Source: Strigops habroptila (lineage: Eukaryota; Chordata; Aves; Psittaciformes; Psittacidae). From it: 64,000 bases of DNA. Within the stretch, counting starts at the first letter, position 1; every line of letters begins with the position of its first letter. The stretch spans positions 3,522,001 through 3,586,000 of the forward strand of contig NC_046360.1 in NCBI RefSeq assembly GCF_004027225.2. The letters are read 5' to 3'. The notes under the pieces were generated by a model. That model searched no databases, was not told the origin of the DNA, and was given only the letters and a program-made list of their open reading frames with translations. This document shows positions 12,701 through 39,299 of this stretch, one piece after another. The translations under genes were made by a program, and so were the position numbers.

Positions 12701-14689
12701 GGGGATCGATGGTAGCCATCCCTGAAGCGGGCTCACAGGGCTGCAATGGAATGTCTGTGGTTCCATGGCACCCAAGGGCAAGTGCAGCATCGGTGCTCAA
12801 AGCTGCCAGGACAGGAGCGGGGAAGATGGTCCCAGCTCCAAAAGAGGAGGAAGGCAAACAGGCGGCTGCGGGCTAACGTCGTGGAGGAAGAAGTCATTCT
12901 GCAGGACAGCAAGGGTCTCACACACAAGTGCTTGGGGCTTTTAGGCCCTCACTCTGCAAGAGCACAGTAACATAGTCCTTATGCCTGTGCACACCATCAG
13001 TGGAGATTTTATACGTACAGGTAGTTTGTGGGCATGGATCCACTTATGGGGGAATTTAAACTAAACCAAACCGTATTTTTCTGGTTACGTTTTTCAGTAT
13101 TTTTCCTTCAGGTGTGACTGTGCATTCTTAAATGTTCTCATGGTGTTTAGTACGAGGAGCTCCAGATGAGCCATTATGGATGCATTAAATGTGCCCTGAA
13201 ATAATCGTAGGTTCCAATCCTGCCACTTGCTGCATGCAGTGTAGAAATAACGCATTATAGTTTGGACAAGATACTATGAATAAGAACTAGTCAGAAGAAA
13301 TAAAACTGGAGTAGAAAAGCCAAGCTTTGAATGATTGATATGTTCTGTGTGTTGCGAATGCAGCATTCATTCTCTATTTTTCACAGAAGGGAGGGAAAAA
13401 TGCCAATGCAAGAGAATGGGAGATATGAATGACATGAAATGCAACACTGTGACACTCAGGCAAACTTTTTCAGGCAACACTCAACGTCTTCGGTCACAGG
13501 TTACAAAACTTCAGTCTTCCTCCCATACTGCCAAGTGCTCACATTCCTGGAGCTGGGCAGCCAGGGTAACAAACCAGCCTCCAAACATCTGCGTTTGACG
13601 TTCAGTTGCCTAACTTATAATAATAATAATCAGTGACAGCCTGTGAAAATATATCTACACGTCCTTCATGAAGTTTATTGCCAAAATTTGTTGCTGCAGG
13701 ATATTGTACAAAGTTCTAGGGGGAGCAGTAGGATGAGTAACAGCCCATCCTTCCCTGTAACAGTCATCCCTCCCTGGCAAACAACACTTATGGGAAGGGG
13801 CAGCAGCATGAGCAGAACATTTGGAGAACACTCTCAGCACCTCAGGGGACAGATACGCTGTGAAATCATCCTTTTGTCCAAGTTAGAGATGAGAGAAAGA
13901 GTTCATGCTACCAGAACTCAGTATAAACGAGTTCCTGTTTTATGTATAAATGTCTGTAGAGGGGAAAAGTAATGATTTGGAGAACGTGCTAGTGGGAAGA
14001 CTAAAATCACTGCTGAGACAGATGAAAAACCAGTACAGCAGTTCATGCTATGGGAAGCAGCAGATTCAAGGTTGGCTTGATCCAAACTCACTGAAAACCA
14101 TGGAAGTTTTCAGTGCCTCAGCAGGAGAGGTCTCTTGCCACTCATGTATGTGACCTGCAGCTCCTCAAGTTCACCTTCCTCTCGCCAACATCTTTCCTTT
14201 CCACACCCCGAGCCCGCACTGGCACAGCCAGCTCTGCAAATCGGAACCAGCAGCTTGAGACGAGCAAATTCACTTATGTTAATCGAGTACTTGGATTACA
14301 TTTGTCACACAAACACAACGTCTGAGTATTATAACCAGGAGCACAACAACTGGCGCTCACTTGGCAAACCCAAGCGCATAAATATTGCACTAGAAAGCCA
14401 GATTGTGCTTTAGTCTTTGAATCTTTAAAGGTAATTAAACCAGCTAGTGATGAACACAGACTCCCTTCAGCTCAAACATGGCTTTCTGTGTTTGTGACTG
14501 CAAGCGTTAATTAAAAAGTAGCATTTAAGCACGGCCACGCAGGGGCGGCTTTTTACACAGTTACTCTTGGGCGACGCCGCATGCTTGGACTGTTTCCTTG
14601 CGTGCCCACAAGCTGGGCTTCCCCGTTACTTCCTCGATCGTTAGCTCTTTATTCATTCTCTACCTTGCTATAGCAAGTTTGGGTTTCCC
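12701..14689. other. Intergenic region between the RILPL1 and TMED2 promoters
   Basis: About 2 kb separates the two head-to-head CpG islands. GC content falls to background and only short chance ORFs occur on either strand. A short (TAA)-type run sits near 13617-13628. An upstream antisense transcript from either CpG promoter could cross this stretch, but no sequence feature proves one. Confidence 0.6.
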
Positions 14690-15161
14690 GGGCTGCAGCA
14701 GCAGCTTCGGCCGCGCAGGACAGCGACGACATAAGCGACAGAGGCGACATAAGCGACAGAGGCGGCAGCCGCCTCCCGCCCGCCTGAAGCGCCTCAGGAG
14801 CCTCCCGCGCTCCCGCCGCCACTCCCCCGCTTGACAGGCAACGTCCAGCCAATGGCACGCTCTCTGACAGGCCAGCTCTTCCCCACCCCATCCTGATTGG
14901 CTTCTGTCCTCCGCGGCCCCGCCCCTGCTCCATGCTCATTGGTTGCCCCCTCACACGGGTCTGTGCCTCAGGGTTGAGGCGGTCCTTCTCCGCTGGGTCC
15001 TGTAGCGGCCGCCGTAGCACAGCCCGTACGTGGCAGCGGGGCCGTGCCGGCCTATGAGCCGCGGCCCCGTGCCCCGGAACGGGCGTGTCGGGAGCCGGAA
15101 GCGCCCCCTCCCCTGTAGGTGCCGTCGCGCCGCTCGGTGCCCGCTGCCGCTGGGCTCCGCC
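14690..15161 (+). promoter_or_regulatory. TMED2: TMED2 CpG-island promoter with three CCAAT boxes
   Basis: A CpG-rich block precedes the TMED2 start and continues through exon 1 to about 15650. Three NF-Y-type boxes are visible: CCAAT at 14849-14853 and ATTGG at 14896-14900 and 14938-14942, spaced 47 and 42 bp. Clusters of CCAAT boxes at such spacing are typical of secretory-pathway and housekeeping promoters. An 18-bp unit is tandemly repeated (14731-14748, 14749-14766; ATAAGCGACAGAGGCGAC type). No TATA box is evident. Confidence 0.7.
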
Positions 15162-20160
<4,999 letters not shown>

Positions 20161-20723
20161 GAGTACTTTTCTGGTCCCGGATTTCAGTTCACTGTCTACC
20201 AAACATCCTGGTCACAAAAAGAGTCATTTACTTTCTGAACCCTCTTTACTGAACTGTAAAACTTATTTGCTTTATGTTCCTTCCTAGTTAAAAAAGAATT
20301 GTTTTTATATATCTTCTGTAGCATAAGCTGTGCTGAAATCTTGTCACTTAATTGGCATAACTTTTTTCACTTCAAATCTGCCTAGTCTGTGTGCTAAGCA
20401 AGGTCCAAGCAAGCTGCAAATGCTGTAATCCACTGTAGTAACAAGCAACATTGTTGTCTTCTCTAACTCTTTGCCCTGTTTTCATAAGTACTTGCAGTTC
20501 TATCTAAGGAAACGGTACAAGGCCCTAACATGACTGTTTGCAGTTTTGACATCTCTAACCCTGCAGTAGGTGTTAAAAATGGGAATAATCCCTTTTTTGC
20601 TTACATGAACTGCCAAGGAGAGCGATTGGAACTTTATTCTGATAATGAATAGAGGACAGATGACCACTTCAATCTAGTATTCATGCCTAGTTGCTATTTA
20701 AAAGAAAGTCTTTGGTAACTACC

Positions 20724-20746
20724 CTTGATGTAATCGTTACATCAAG
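20724..20746. repeat. Short perfect hairpin in the TMED2 3' UTR
   Basis: CTTGATGTAA and its exact reverse complement TTACATCAAG flank a 3-nt loop (TCG). In RNA this is a 10-bp stem. Confidence 0.8.
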
Positions 20747-20890
20747 TTCTTCCCAAAGTTCTAAATTAAATAGTCGATACGAAAAGATATTTTATCCTCT
20801 CATTATCACACGTTCATCATATGGTTTGTTTTACTCTTTCACAGGTTTTATAGCAAAGCCAACTGTGTGCAGTGTCTTGGCAGACAATGG

Positions 20891-20991
20891 TTAACCCTTT
20901 GGTTTTTGCAGGCCCAAAGCTCAGATGGTTGGTGCCGATGGGGAACGCGTTCTTGTTCAGGAAACCTGGATTCCTGGTGCCAAAGGGTTAA
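20891..20991. mobile_element. Possible piggyBac-like mini-element flanked by TTAA
   Basis: TTAACCCTTTGG (20891-20902) and its perfect reverse complement CCAAAGGGTTAA (20980-20991) bound 101 bp. Read as a transposon, this is a 93-bp body with inverted termini CCCTTTGG/CCAAAGGG between TTAA target duplications, which is the piggyBac signature. The termini match for only 8 bp beyond TTAA and the body codes for nothing, so a chance inverted repeat is a real alternative. Confidence 0.35.
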
Positions 20992-21513
20992 TGCTTCTGG
21001 GAGTCTTTTGCGATGCTATGCAGCCCTTGTATTTAAGTTAAGTGGCAGCCTCTGCCATGATCTCACCCTGATGCTAACTACTGGTGTGTTTTCTTTTCCA
21101 GGCACATGTAGATTTGGGTTTTGTACAAAGTTTCTTTCCTCGTTATCTGATGATTGGTTTAAAACTTAATGCAGCGTCTGATGTGGGTGCTGAGCCAGGA
21201 TTATGTTGTGACTGATGTATATTAGTTGTAATCATTTTTGGGGGCGGGATGGGGTCTTTTCCAGGGGGGAGCCTCTACAAGTAACACACAACAGTTTTGT
21301 ACGATTAATTTAAGATTTGTTACAGGTTTTCATGTTCCAGGTAAAGTTTTTTCAACCTTGGGCAAACACTTGCAGCAGTTCCTCAGAAAAGGTGGCTCTT
21401 ACACCTTAGCGTGACTGTTGTGTGCCAATATTTTTGTGTAAAACACTTAAAATTGAATTCAAAGATGTACATTTAAAAATGGCTCGTGAATCAAAATATG
21501 ACCCAGGTTCGAG

Positions 21514-21519
21514 AATAAA
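21514..21519 (+). terminator. TMED2: Polyadenylation signal, TMED2
   Basis: A canonical AATAAA lies about 1.35 kb after the TMED2 stop codon and before the CR1 copy. Cleavage would be expected 10-30 nt downstream. Confidence 0.6.
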
Positions 21520-21754
21520 CAAATTCTTTAAAAAAAATAACATGTTTTTAATTTTCTTTGTGGATTTAAAGAACTACATTTTAACACAAAGCTTTTATTA
21601 AGAATTTCTTAGGTTATCAGGAATTCATCCAAGTGACATCCTGCTTTGTGGGCAGGTAGAAGAAGTGGCAGGTGATTCTAAATCTACTGTTTTGCTGTTA
21701 GACTTCGAGCTGTCGAGTGTCAAAGCCCTTCTGTTTGACCTGCAGAAGTAATTT

Positions 21755-22296
21755 ATAGAATCCCAGGCTGGTTTGTGTTGAAGGGACCTCAAAGCTCACC
21801 CAGTTCCAACCCCCTGCCCCGGGCAGGGACACCTTCCACTAGAGCAGGTTGCTCCAAGCCCCTGTGTCCAACCTGGCCTTGAACACTGCCAGGGATGGGG
21901 CAGCCACAGCTTCTCTGGGCACCCTGTGCCAGTGCCTCAGCACCCTCACAGGGAAGAGCTTCTGCCTCAGAGCTCATCTCAATCTCCCCTCTGGCAGGTT
22001 AAAGCCATTCCCCTTGTCCTGTCCCTACAGGCCCTTGTCCAAAGCCCCTCTCCAGGTTTCCTGTAGCCCCTTTAGGCACTGGAGCTGCTCTAAGGTCTCC
22101 CGTTCAGGAGCCTTCTGTTCTCCAGGCTGCCGCAGCCCAGCTCTCTCAGCCTGGCTCCAGAGCAGAGCTGCTCCAGCCCTCGCAGCAGCTCCGTGGCCTC
22201 CTCTGGCCTCACTCCAACAGCTCCACGTCCAAGAGGGGGGTCTCCTCAGAGCGCAGCAGAGCGGGAGAATCCCTTCCCTCGGCCTGCTGGCTCGGA
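21755..22296 (-). mobile_element. CR1 LINE 3' fragment between TMED2 and DDX55
   Basis: The plus strand reads as the reverse complement of the avian CR1 tail: AGAATCCCAGGCTGGTTTG, then the block around GGCAGGGACACCTTCCACTA, GCCTTGAACACTGCCAGGG, CAGGTTAAAGCCATTCCCC, CCTTGTCCTGTCCCTACAGG and a right-hand end near CCCTTCCCTCGGCCTGCTGG. The element therefore lies on the minus strand with its 3' end at 21755. It is 5'-truncated, as most CR1 copies are. Its right end is about 190 bp before the DDX55 start codon, at the edge of the CpG island. Confidence 0.92.
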
Positions 22297-22483
22297 TGGG
22301 GCTCTCGCCGCACCCGAAGGCTCCTGTTCGCGACCCTGTTCTCCCACAGAGGTAAAGCTCCACACGTCCTGGCCGGAACCAAGGTGCTGCGGTACGTGTT
22401 TCCGAGCGGCCCCGCCGGGGCTGGACCCCGGGGCTGAGGGAGGAGCGGCCGTGCGGCGGCCGAGGCGCCGGCGCCGGTCAAAG
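22297..22483 (+). promoter_or_regulatory. DDX55: DDX55 CpG-island promoter
   Basis: CpG-rich DNA sits between the CR1 fragment and the start codon and continues to about 22640. The start codon lies inside AAAGATGGAGGCGG, one base off the YY1 consensus AAGATGGCGGC, a common arrangement just downstream of housekeeping transcription starts. No TATA box is seen. Confidence 0.65.
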
Positions 22484-29887
<7,404 letters not shown>

Positions 29888-29931
29888 CAGTTATTCTAAC
29901 CACACTTTTACATTAACATACTGCCTATTTT

Positions 29932-29937
29932 AATAAA
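29932..29937 (+). terminator. DDX55: Polyadenylation signal, DDX55
   Basis: AATAAA lies only 45 nt after the DDX55 stop codon, giving a very short 3' UTR that would end near 29955. Confidence 0.75.
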
Positions 29938-29955
29938 ACTGGATTTTTATAACAA

Positions 29956-30459
29956 AACAGTGATGCAGAGAACGGAATTGATCTAATTTCTTCGTAAGAG
30001 ACCTGGAGTCCACAAAGACAAACAGACAAGCCTGTGGTTAAGAACAAAGCTGAGAGAACTGCTCTCGCATGGTGTGGCTGGAGCTGCAGGTTGCCATTAG
30101 CAGCCTCGTGCCTGTTTTCACTTTGCTTTTTTCAGGTATGTACCCCAGATCAGTGAGTAGCAGCACACCTCAGAATGAGGCTGAATGCACCATAAGGTGT
30201 TTCATTTTACAGTATCAAAATACTCCACCCATCTTTAAAATAATTTATTTTAGGTCTTTAGAAGCTGTTGTTACTTCTTGTTTTAACAGTGGTCCATCCA
30301 TATGTAACACCCTGCTTTAAAAACTCAAGAAGGCCAATAGTTACATTAATCCTTATAATGTCCTCTCCTTACCATGTCCATATAACTTGTATCACCTTCC
30401 AAGTTCTTACAACTGTGACAGTCACTGAAGATGATACATCCTGTACACAGTCCTCTTTG
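29956..30459 (-). other. Convergent DDX55/EIF2B1 tail region
   Basis: This interval lies between the DDX55 3' end and the EIF2B1 stop codon. Its right half (30225-30459) is the likely EIF2B1 3' UTR. I see no other gene in it. The two predicted mRNAs end about 270 bp apart and do not overlap if the nearest signals are used. Confidence 0.6.
30244..30249 (-). terminator. EIF2B1: Polyadenylation signal, EIF2B1
   Basis: The plus strand reads TTTATT, which is AATAAA on the EIF2B1 strand, 211 nt past its stop codon. Confidence 0.6.
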
Positions 30460-33400
30460 TTACAGATAGAGTTTAATAAGTTCATCGCTGACAGCTGATG
30501 GAGTTAACACACCGAGGTCTGTAAACAGTAACGTAATGAGTGATGGTGATGTGTAGTCAATCCAGGGATGCTCCTCTGTTAGATTCTGATTTGCTTTCAG
30601 AGTGTCTGCTTTGTACTAGAAGGAAATGGAGACAATTGGAAGTTAACACCTCTTTGGGGCATGAGTGGTGCTGTAGTCTCAAACAGATGTTTGTGGTAAA
30701 ACTGAAGGAAGTCAATTGCTTTAAAATGAGGCACAGGCTGGTGCCACCTCAGTCTCAGCTGGTTTATCTTGTGTTTAAAGAACAAGTGGTAGTTCTGAAG
30801 TGTATTAACTGTTTCTTAGCCCCTTGGCTAAGAAGTAATTTGAATTTCTCTTACCTTAAACTTATCTGGGACGTCCTGCTGATTCAGAGGGAAAAGCCTT
30901 ACAAACTTGAAACTTTCAGCTACCACATAAAACGGCTTATTCTGTGCTTTGGCACACACAGCAATTTGATTAGTGCCAATCTGTGGAGACAGATGGAAAA
31001 TGACATTGCAGACTCAGTGCTAGCATGACATAATACAGCACAGTTTCCAACAATACATAGATGTTTACTGGATAATGTCCAAATAGAAAAGCTTTTTTAG
31101 AAAGCCTTGAATTCTTCAAAGAAATCAAACTTTAAAAGTCTGGAGTTTACAAAATGATGTAATAAACTCACACCTTCCTACCTTGTTGATAATGCCTCCA
31201 CTTTCAACTACACCTTCAGCACCAACTAACACCAGGTCCACTTTCTCCATAATGTAGCTGTTCAAAGGAAGAAAAACAAATCCAGTTCTTACTGGGTAAT
31301 ATGACAGATGACTCGCTGAAGTGAGGTTCAGATTTATTATAGTTCTTCTTTTTCTCATGTTTTGGACTTGTACTAAGCAGTGGTAATTTAGCAAATAGCT
31401 TAAGAAACCCTTAAATGATAACGTGTGCAAATGAGGAAAAAGTAGCCTCTTTGTGTAGCACCTCAGTTCTTTACAGGTGTCTACAAGTTCTACGCTTAGG
31501 TCTGACTCCTTTTCTCATTCTAACATGCAAACATCAAATACTTGTTTTGTAGCAGATACGTTCTCCTAATGGTGCACCTAAAGGTGTAATTTGTTCAGCT
31601 TGTTTGATGACTATGACAAACCAAGTCATCACCTCTGTGAGTTGAACCAGCTTCTAGGAGACTTGCATATAACACTGTCAAAATGAAACTGAGATGAAAA
31701 ATAGTAAGATTTAGTGATCAGACTTTACCCAACTGCAGCATCCAGAATCACAGTCACGGGAATGTTCAGCTTCCTCAGGGCTTTTGCCATTTTTTGCCTA
31801 TTAAAAAAACATGGTTGAAGCTTAGAAGACTTTTCTTTAAAAACAATGCAAGAAAAATATTGTGTGAAAGACTGAACCCCCTGACTGCCCATGTTTCCTT
31901 GAGGTAGTTTTGGTTTATGACGTACCCTCTAATAGAAAATTAGTTATTGTGTAGAAATAGAAACAAGCAGAATACAACAAACCCAATGAGAGTCAAGTCA
32001 GTTTGTTTTACCAGTCAGGAATTACAGCTCCAGAAAGACGAGTCAGTGAACTATTATTAGGATGACAGAGTACCTGAACTGCCTCAGCTTGTCCAGCAAC
32101 AGGGCATTTAAGAAACAAGATACAAAGCATGGGCTGCAGTGCTCGTTGTTTCAGTGAAGCTGGAGAATCGTGTGTACTTTGAATACCCTTGATTCTAGTG
32201 GAAAACGTGTCAGCAACATGCATTACCCAGCATGCAGGATTTACTACTTCACTTACTCTGAAGAGGGAAGGCCTGCTCTCTTCCTATCAACAATATACTT
32301 TATTTGGCATCTTCAAATGACATTGTTAGCTGACTGTTTTACTTTGCTATGATAATACTGATTATTTTAGCCTATTTGTGAAGCAGATCACTAGAAATCA
32401 GTTGTCTCCCATCCCCCAAGTAGGTTGCTTGGCATTGACTGAAAGTTTGTAAACCTCTGAGGAAAACCCAGATAATGTTGTAGTTGGAATATTTAGTATG
32501 GGAAGTCACTTGCCAATATTAGGATTTTTTTCACTTCTCCAGAGTAATGTGATGGTTACCATTAAAAAAGCTGCAAACAGGCCTAGTAGCTTTTCTTAAG
32601 GTCTGGCAGATTTGATGGTAGCTGTTAACGAAGATAAAACCGAAGTGAATGAGTACTCACCCTGCTTGATCTGGCTGTGATTCAGTGACATAAACACTGA
32701 ATCGCTTGTTTGCCTCAACAGCTGCTTCTAACACTCTGAGCACCACTCTGGAGTAGGCATGTGTCAGTATTCGCTGTCAGAAAACAAAAAGACATCACTT
32801 TTTGTTGAGCTTTGGGAAAGCCTTTACTTTTGCTAATGGTGGCATGGCTTTCACTTCACACAACTGTCCATCAGTGTTAACTAATAATGTCTGTCAGAGG
32901 TATTTTACAAATCATAGGATAGAAAACTACTCTATGGGCCGTATGTGGCCAGCCCTGATGCAGCCATGGGGTGATGATGTACTATTTTAAATGGAAACTT
33001 GAAGCTGTGACTCCTCAGCACCTCTCAGAGGTAGAACACAAGATAAATCTGTACTGCATGGAAACTGAAGGGGTGTGGGAAAGATCACAGAATCCCAGAC
33101 TGGTTTGTGTTGGAAGGGACCTTAAAGCTCATCCAGCTCCAACCCCCTGCCACCGGCAGGGACACCTTCCCCTAGAGCAGGTTGCTCCAAGCCCCTGTGT
33201 CCAACCTGGCCTTGAACACTGCCAGGGATGGATGATACTACTCCTACGTACTTGCAGAAGCTACCATCATACAATGCTGTTGTGAACATTAATAAACTTC
33301 CCTCCCCTTCTGTTTTTCATTACTGCAAACAATAGAGCACCAGAACACGAGTGATCCTGCCTCTGCCTACTCACAGCACCATCTCTGATGAAAGGATGGC

Positions 33401-34015
33401 ACAGCTTGGCGATTTTATTCCGAGAGAGAGACGCTTTCGTCAGGAAGATCTCCCCGCGCTCGATCATGATTTCCTTGCACTTGGAGTAGTCCTGGAAAAC
33501 ACAGCGCTGGCTGTTGCGGGGCTGCGGGTCTCCCCTGCAGGCAGCACGGCGGTGCAGGCGGCAGCCCCCCTTACCGAATACTCCAGGGACGTGAGGCTGA
33601 TGAAGCGCAGGAAGAGCTCCCCGCCGGAGGACACGGCGACCGAGGAGTCCACCCGGGACAGGGTGTCGATGGCAGCCAGGAGGCTGCTCCTCAGGCCCTG
33701 GATGGTCTCCCCTGCGGACAAGCGGAGATGCACGGTAAGAACCCCACCGACACGGGCCTCGCTGCGGGGAGACCCGGGGCAGAGCGGGGACCCCGGGGCT
33801 GGGTGAGGAGGGGACCGGACCCACCTCGGTCCTGCTTGAGGAAGCCCAGCAGCGCGCGGATGGCGGCCACGGCCGAGGCGACATCGGGATCGTCCCTCAG
33901 CTGCGCCCTGAAGGTCTCGATCAAGTCTGCAAGGAGCGGGGCGCGTCAGTGACTGCCCGGCCGGGCCCGGCGCTGCCCCGCACCGCGCCCCGCTCCCGTT
34001 ACCGTCCGTGCTCAT
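30460..34015 (-). CDS. EIF2B1: EIF2B1, translation initiation factor eIF2B alpha subunit, 302 aa
   Basis: Nine coding exons on the minus strand join in frame: 34015-34003, 33926-33825, 33711-33575, 33491-33375, 32773-32661, 31797-31729, 31257-31182, 30980-30855 and 30615-30460 (stop TAA at 30462-30460). The product is 302 aa (human 305). The first exon encodes only MSTD plus one base. Recognisable stretches are [54 protein letters not shown] and the conserved end SDELIKLYL. The protein is a regulatory subunit of the eIF2B guanine-nucleotide exchange factor. An alpha homodimer bridges two catalytic halves, and this subunit senses phosphorylated eIF2-alpha in the integrated stress response. The three-residue shortfall from human lies before EEHPW, where this protein reads [12 protein letters not shown]. 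It shares a promoter with GTF2H3. Confidence 0.98.
31798..32660 (-). other. EIF2B1 intron 5
   Basis: The intron runs from GCAGG|GTGAGT to TTAATAG|GCAAAA. It is AT-rich, with chance ORFs only and no recognised repeat. Introns 6 (31258-31728) and 4 (32774-33374) are similar, except that intron 4 holds the CR1 fragment. Confidence 0.7.
33084..33230 (-). mobile_element. Short CR1 LINE 3' fragment in EIF2B1 intron 4
   Basis: About 147 bp of reverse-complement CR1 tail: AGAATCCCAGACTGGTTTG, then the GCAGGGACACCTTCCCCTAG block and GCCTTGAACACTGCCAGGG, then an abrupt stop. The element is heavily 5'-truncated and lies in the same orientation as EIF2B1. Confidence 0.92.
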
Positions 34016-34148
34016 GGTCGCTCCGCTCCGTTCCCCTCCCGCCTGGGCGTGGCCCCGTCCGGGTGACGGCACACGTTTGGGTGACGTAGCGCCGTGCCGC
34101 GGCATCATCTGCGGGCGCCGCGGGCAGCAGCTCCCCGCGGCCGGCGCG
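34016..34148. promoter_or_regulatory. Bidirectional promoter of EIF2B1 (-) and GTF2H3 (+)
   Basis: Only 133 bp separate the two start codons. The stretch is part of a CpG island spanning roughly 33800-34360. It contains a CRE-like TGACGT (34082-34087) and a second half-site GTGACGGC (34063-34070), with no TATA box. Both first coding exons are tiny (13 and 10 nt), so both 5' UTRs must be short. Confidence 0.85.
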
Positions 34149-38045
<3,897 letters not shown>

Positions 38046-38599
38046 CAACATTATGTAAATACATCATTACATCATTACCTCCTCCAGTAATTCCATAAAA
38101 CGGAACATACTTGAGAAATTGATGGCACTTTTTATTGGATACGTGAGAGAACTGTATGCAGTGTTATTGCTTGTTTCTTAAGGGTTAAATATTTAAATCA
38201 TATGTGTTCTACACAGCCCTCTAAGTAACAAATCACTGTATTGCCATGTAACCTGTGCTGTTTTAAATGTGAGAGGAACCAGAAGTTACAGCCTGTTAAG
38301 AGACATACCCTGGGAAGGAGAATTTATTCTGGCCACTGCCAAAGTTTCACTCCTCCAAGTTATTTTCAAAGATAAGAAAACTGATTCTTTTTGTATGTCG
38401 GTGTGAAGGTAAGAATGACCATTTCTAGTGAGTAGGATCAGAACCTTAGCACTGTGTTATTCAGGGAACTTCAACTTCTTGCTAGGTTTTGCTAGCAATT
38501 TTTGGGCTGCCCTACATGTGCACTCACATGTATTCATATTCTTTTGACTGTACTGTCTTTGTGGTATTAACTTCCTAATTGGATATCTGTTCATTTGTA

Positions 38600-38605
38600 A
38601 ATAAA
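38600..38605 (+). terminator. GTF2H3: Proximal polyadenylation signal, GTF2H3
   Basis: AATAAA in the context GTAAATAAAAAGG, 555 nt past the stop codon. Confidence 0.6.
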
Positions 38606-39110
38606 AAGGCCTCCATTTGTGTAAAGTAACTTCAGGCTAGCTGCTTAGTCTTTAAAGTTGCATTTTGAAACTGGAAAATGTAATTCTATGCAATATGACA
38701 GTTTTTAGTATGTGGTTTTACAGCTGGCATTTGACAAGTAATTATGAAGGCTTTTGTTTTGGTGGGTTTATGGCAGAACATGAGGGTATGCTGTGTACTT
38801 CTGAACATGACTTTGATTTAAACAACCAAATATTCTCCCCCTTTGAAAAAGCAACTGTATGGTTTGGTGGTTTAACCTGTTGGTTGTAACTGGTGTTCTC
38901 CTGGAAGGAAAACAGAGAGTAACTGTTTCCTACATTAAAAAAGACAAATACTTTTTTCCCCAAGGTGTGCACAGGAATTTATGTCATGTCTTGATACTTG
39001 CATCAGGGTTTATCAGTGTAACAACTGCAGTACCAGTCTTTTACTGCCTTGTTTACTGTCTGTTTTGCTTGAAGGCTGTATTTGTAATTCACTTTGTATA
39101 AGAAGTTTGT

Positions 39111-39116
39111 AATAAA
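39111..39116 (+). terminator. GTF2H3: Distal polyadenylation signal, GTF2H3
   Basis: AATAAA followed closely by a T-rich stretch (CCTTTTCCTTTTC), a plausible downstream element. Confidence 0.65.
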
Positions 39117-39299
39117 ACCTTTTCCTTTTCAAATGTGGGTAGATACTGCTACAATACCAGATGATTTTCAGGGTGAGCTACACGACTTCCTTGGAATTGT
39201 ATAGTGTAACAGTAAGATCTGGCACTGGCTGAAGCGCCTGAGGGAGGATGTGTCCGTGTGGAGTTAGGTGAGAAGATGAGGGACAGACGTGTCTGTGCT

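Larger units (their letters stand above)
20161..21540 (+). other. TMED2: TMED2 3' UTR
   Basis: The interval extends from the stop codon to just beyond the first canonical AATAAA downstream (21514-21519). The sequence is AT-rich with no coding potential. It includes a perfect 10-bp hairpin and a TTAA-bounded mini-element, listed separately. The 3' end is inferred from the signal alone, and shorter isoforms are possible. Confidence 0.6.
38046..39135 (+). other. GTF2H3: GTF2H3 3' UTR with two polyadenylation signals
   Basis: The AT-rich non-coding stretch after the stop codon contains AATAAA at 38600-38605 and again at 39111-39116, suggesting short and long 3' UTR forms of roughly 0.58 and 1.09 kb. 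The longer form would end within about 300 bp of the TCTN2 promoter. Confidence 0.7.

Noticed and set aside
15030-15161. An in-frame upstream extension of TMED2 (MAAGPCRP...)
   Set aside because: It would place about 44 Arg/Pro-rich residues before the signal peptide. The p24 family starts directly at the signal peptide and the 201-aa length then matches exactly.
22193-22483. An in-frame open extension of DDX55 exon 1 that starts inside the CR1 copy
   Set aside because: The frame is open by chance through GC-rich DNA. DDX55 orthologues begin at the MEHVTEG/MEAVTEG methionine, and the extension resembles no protein.
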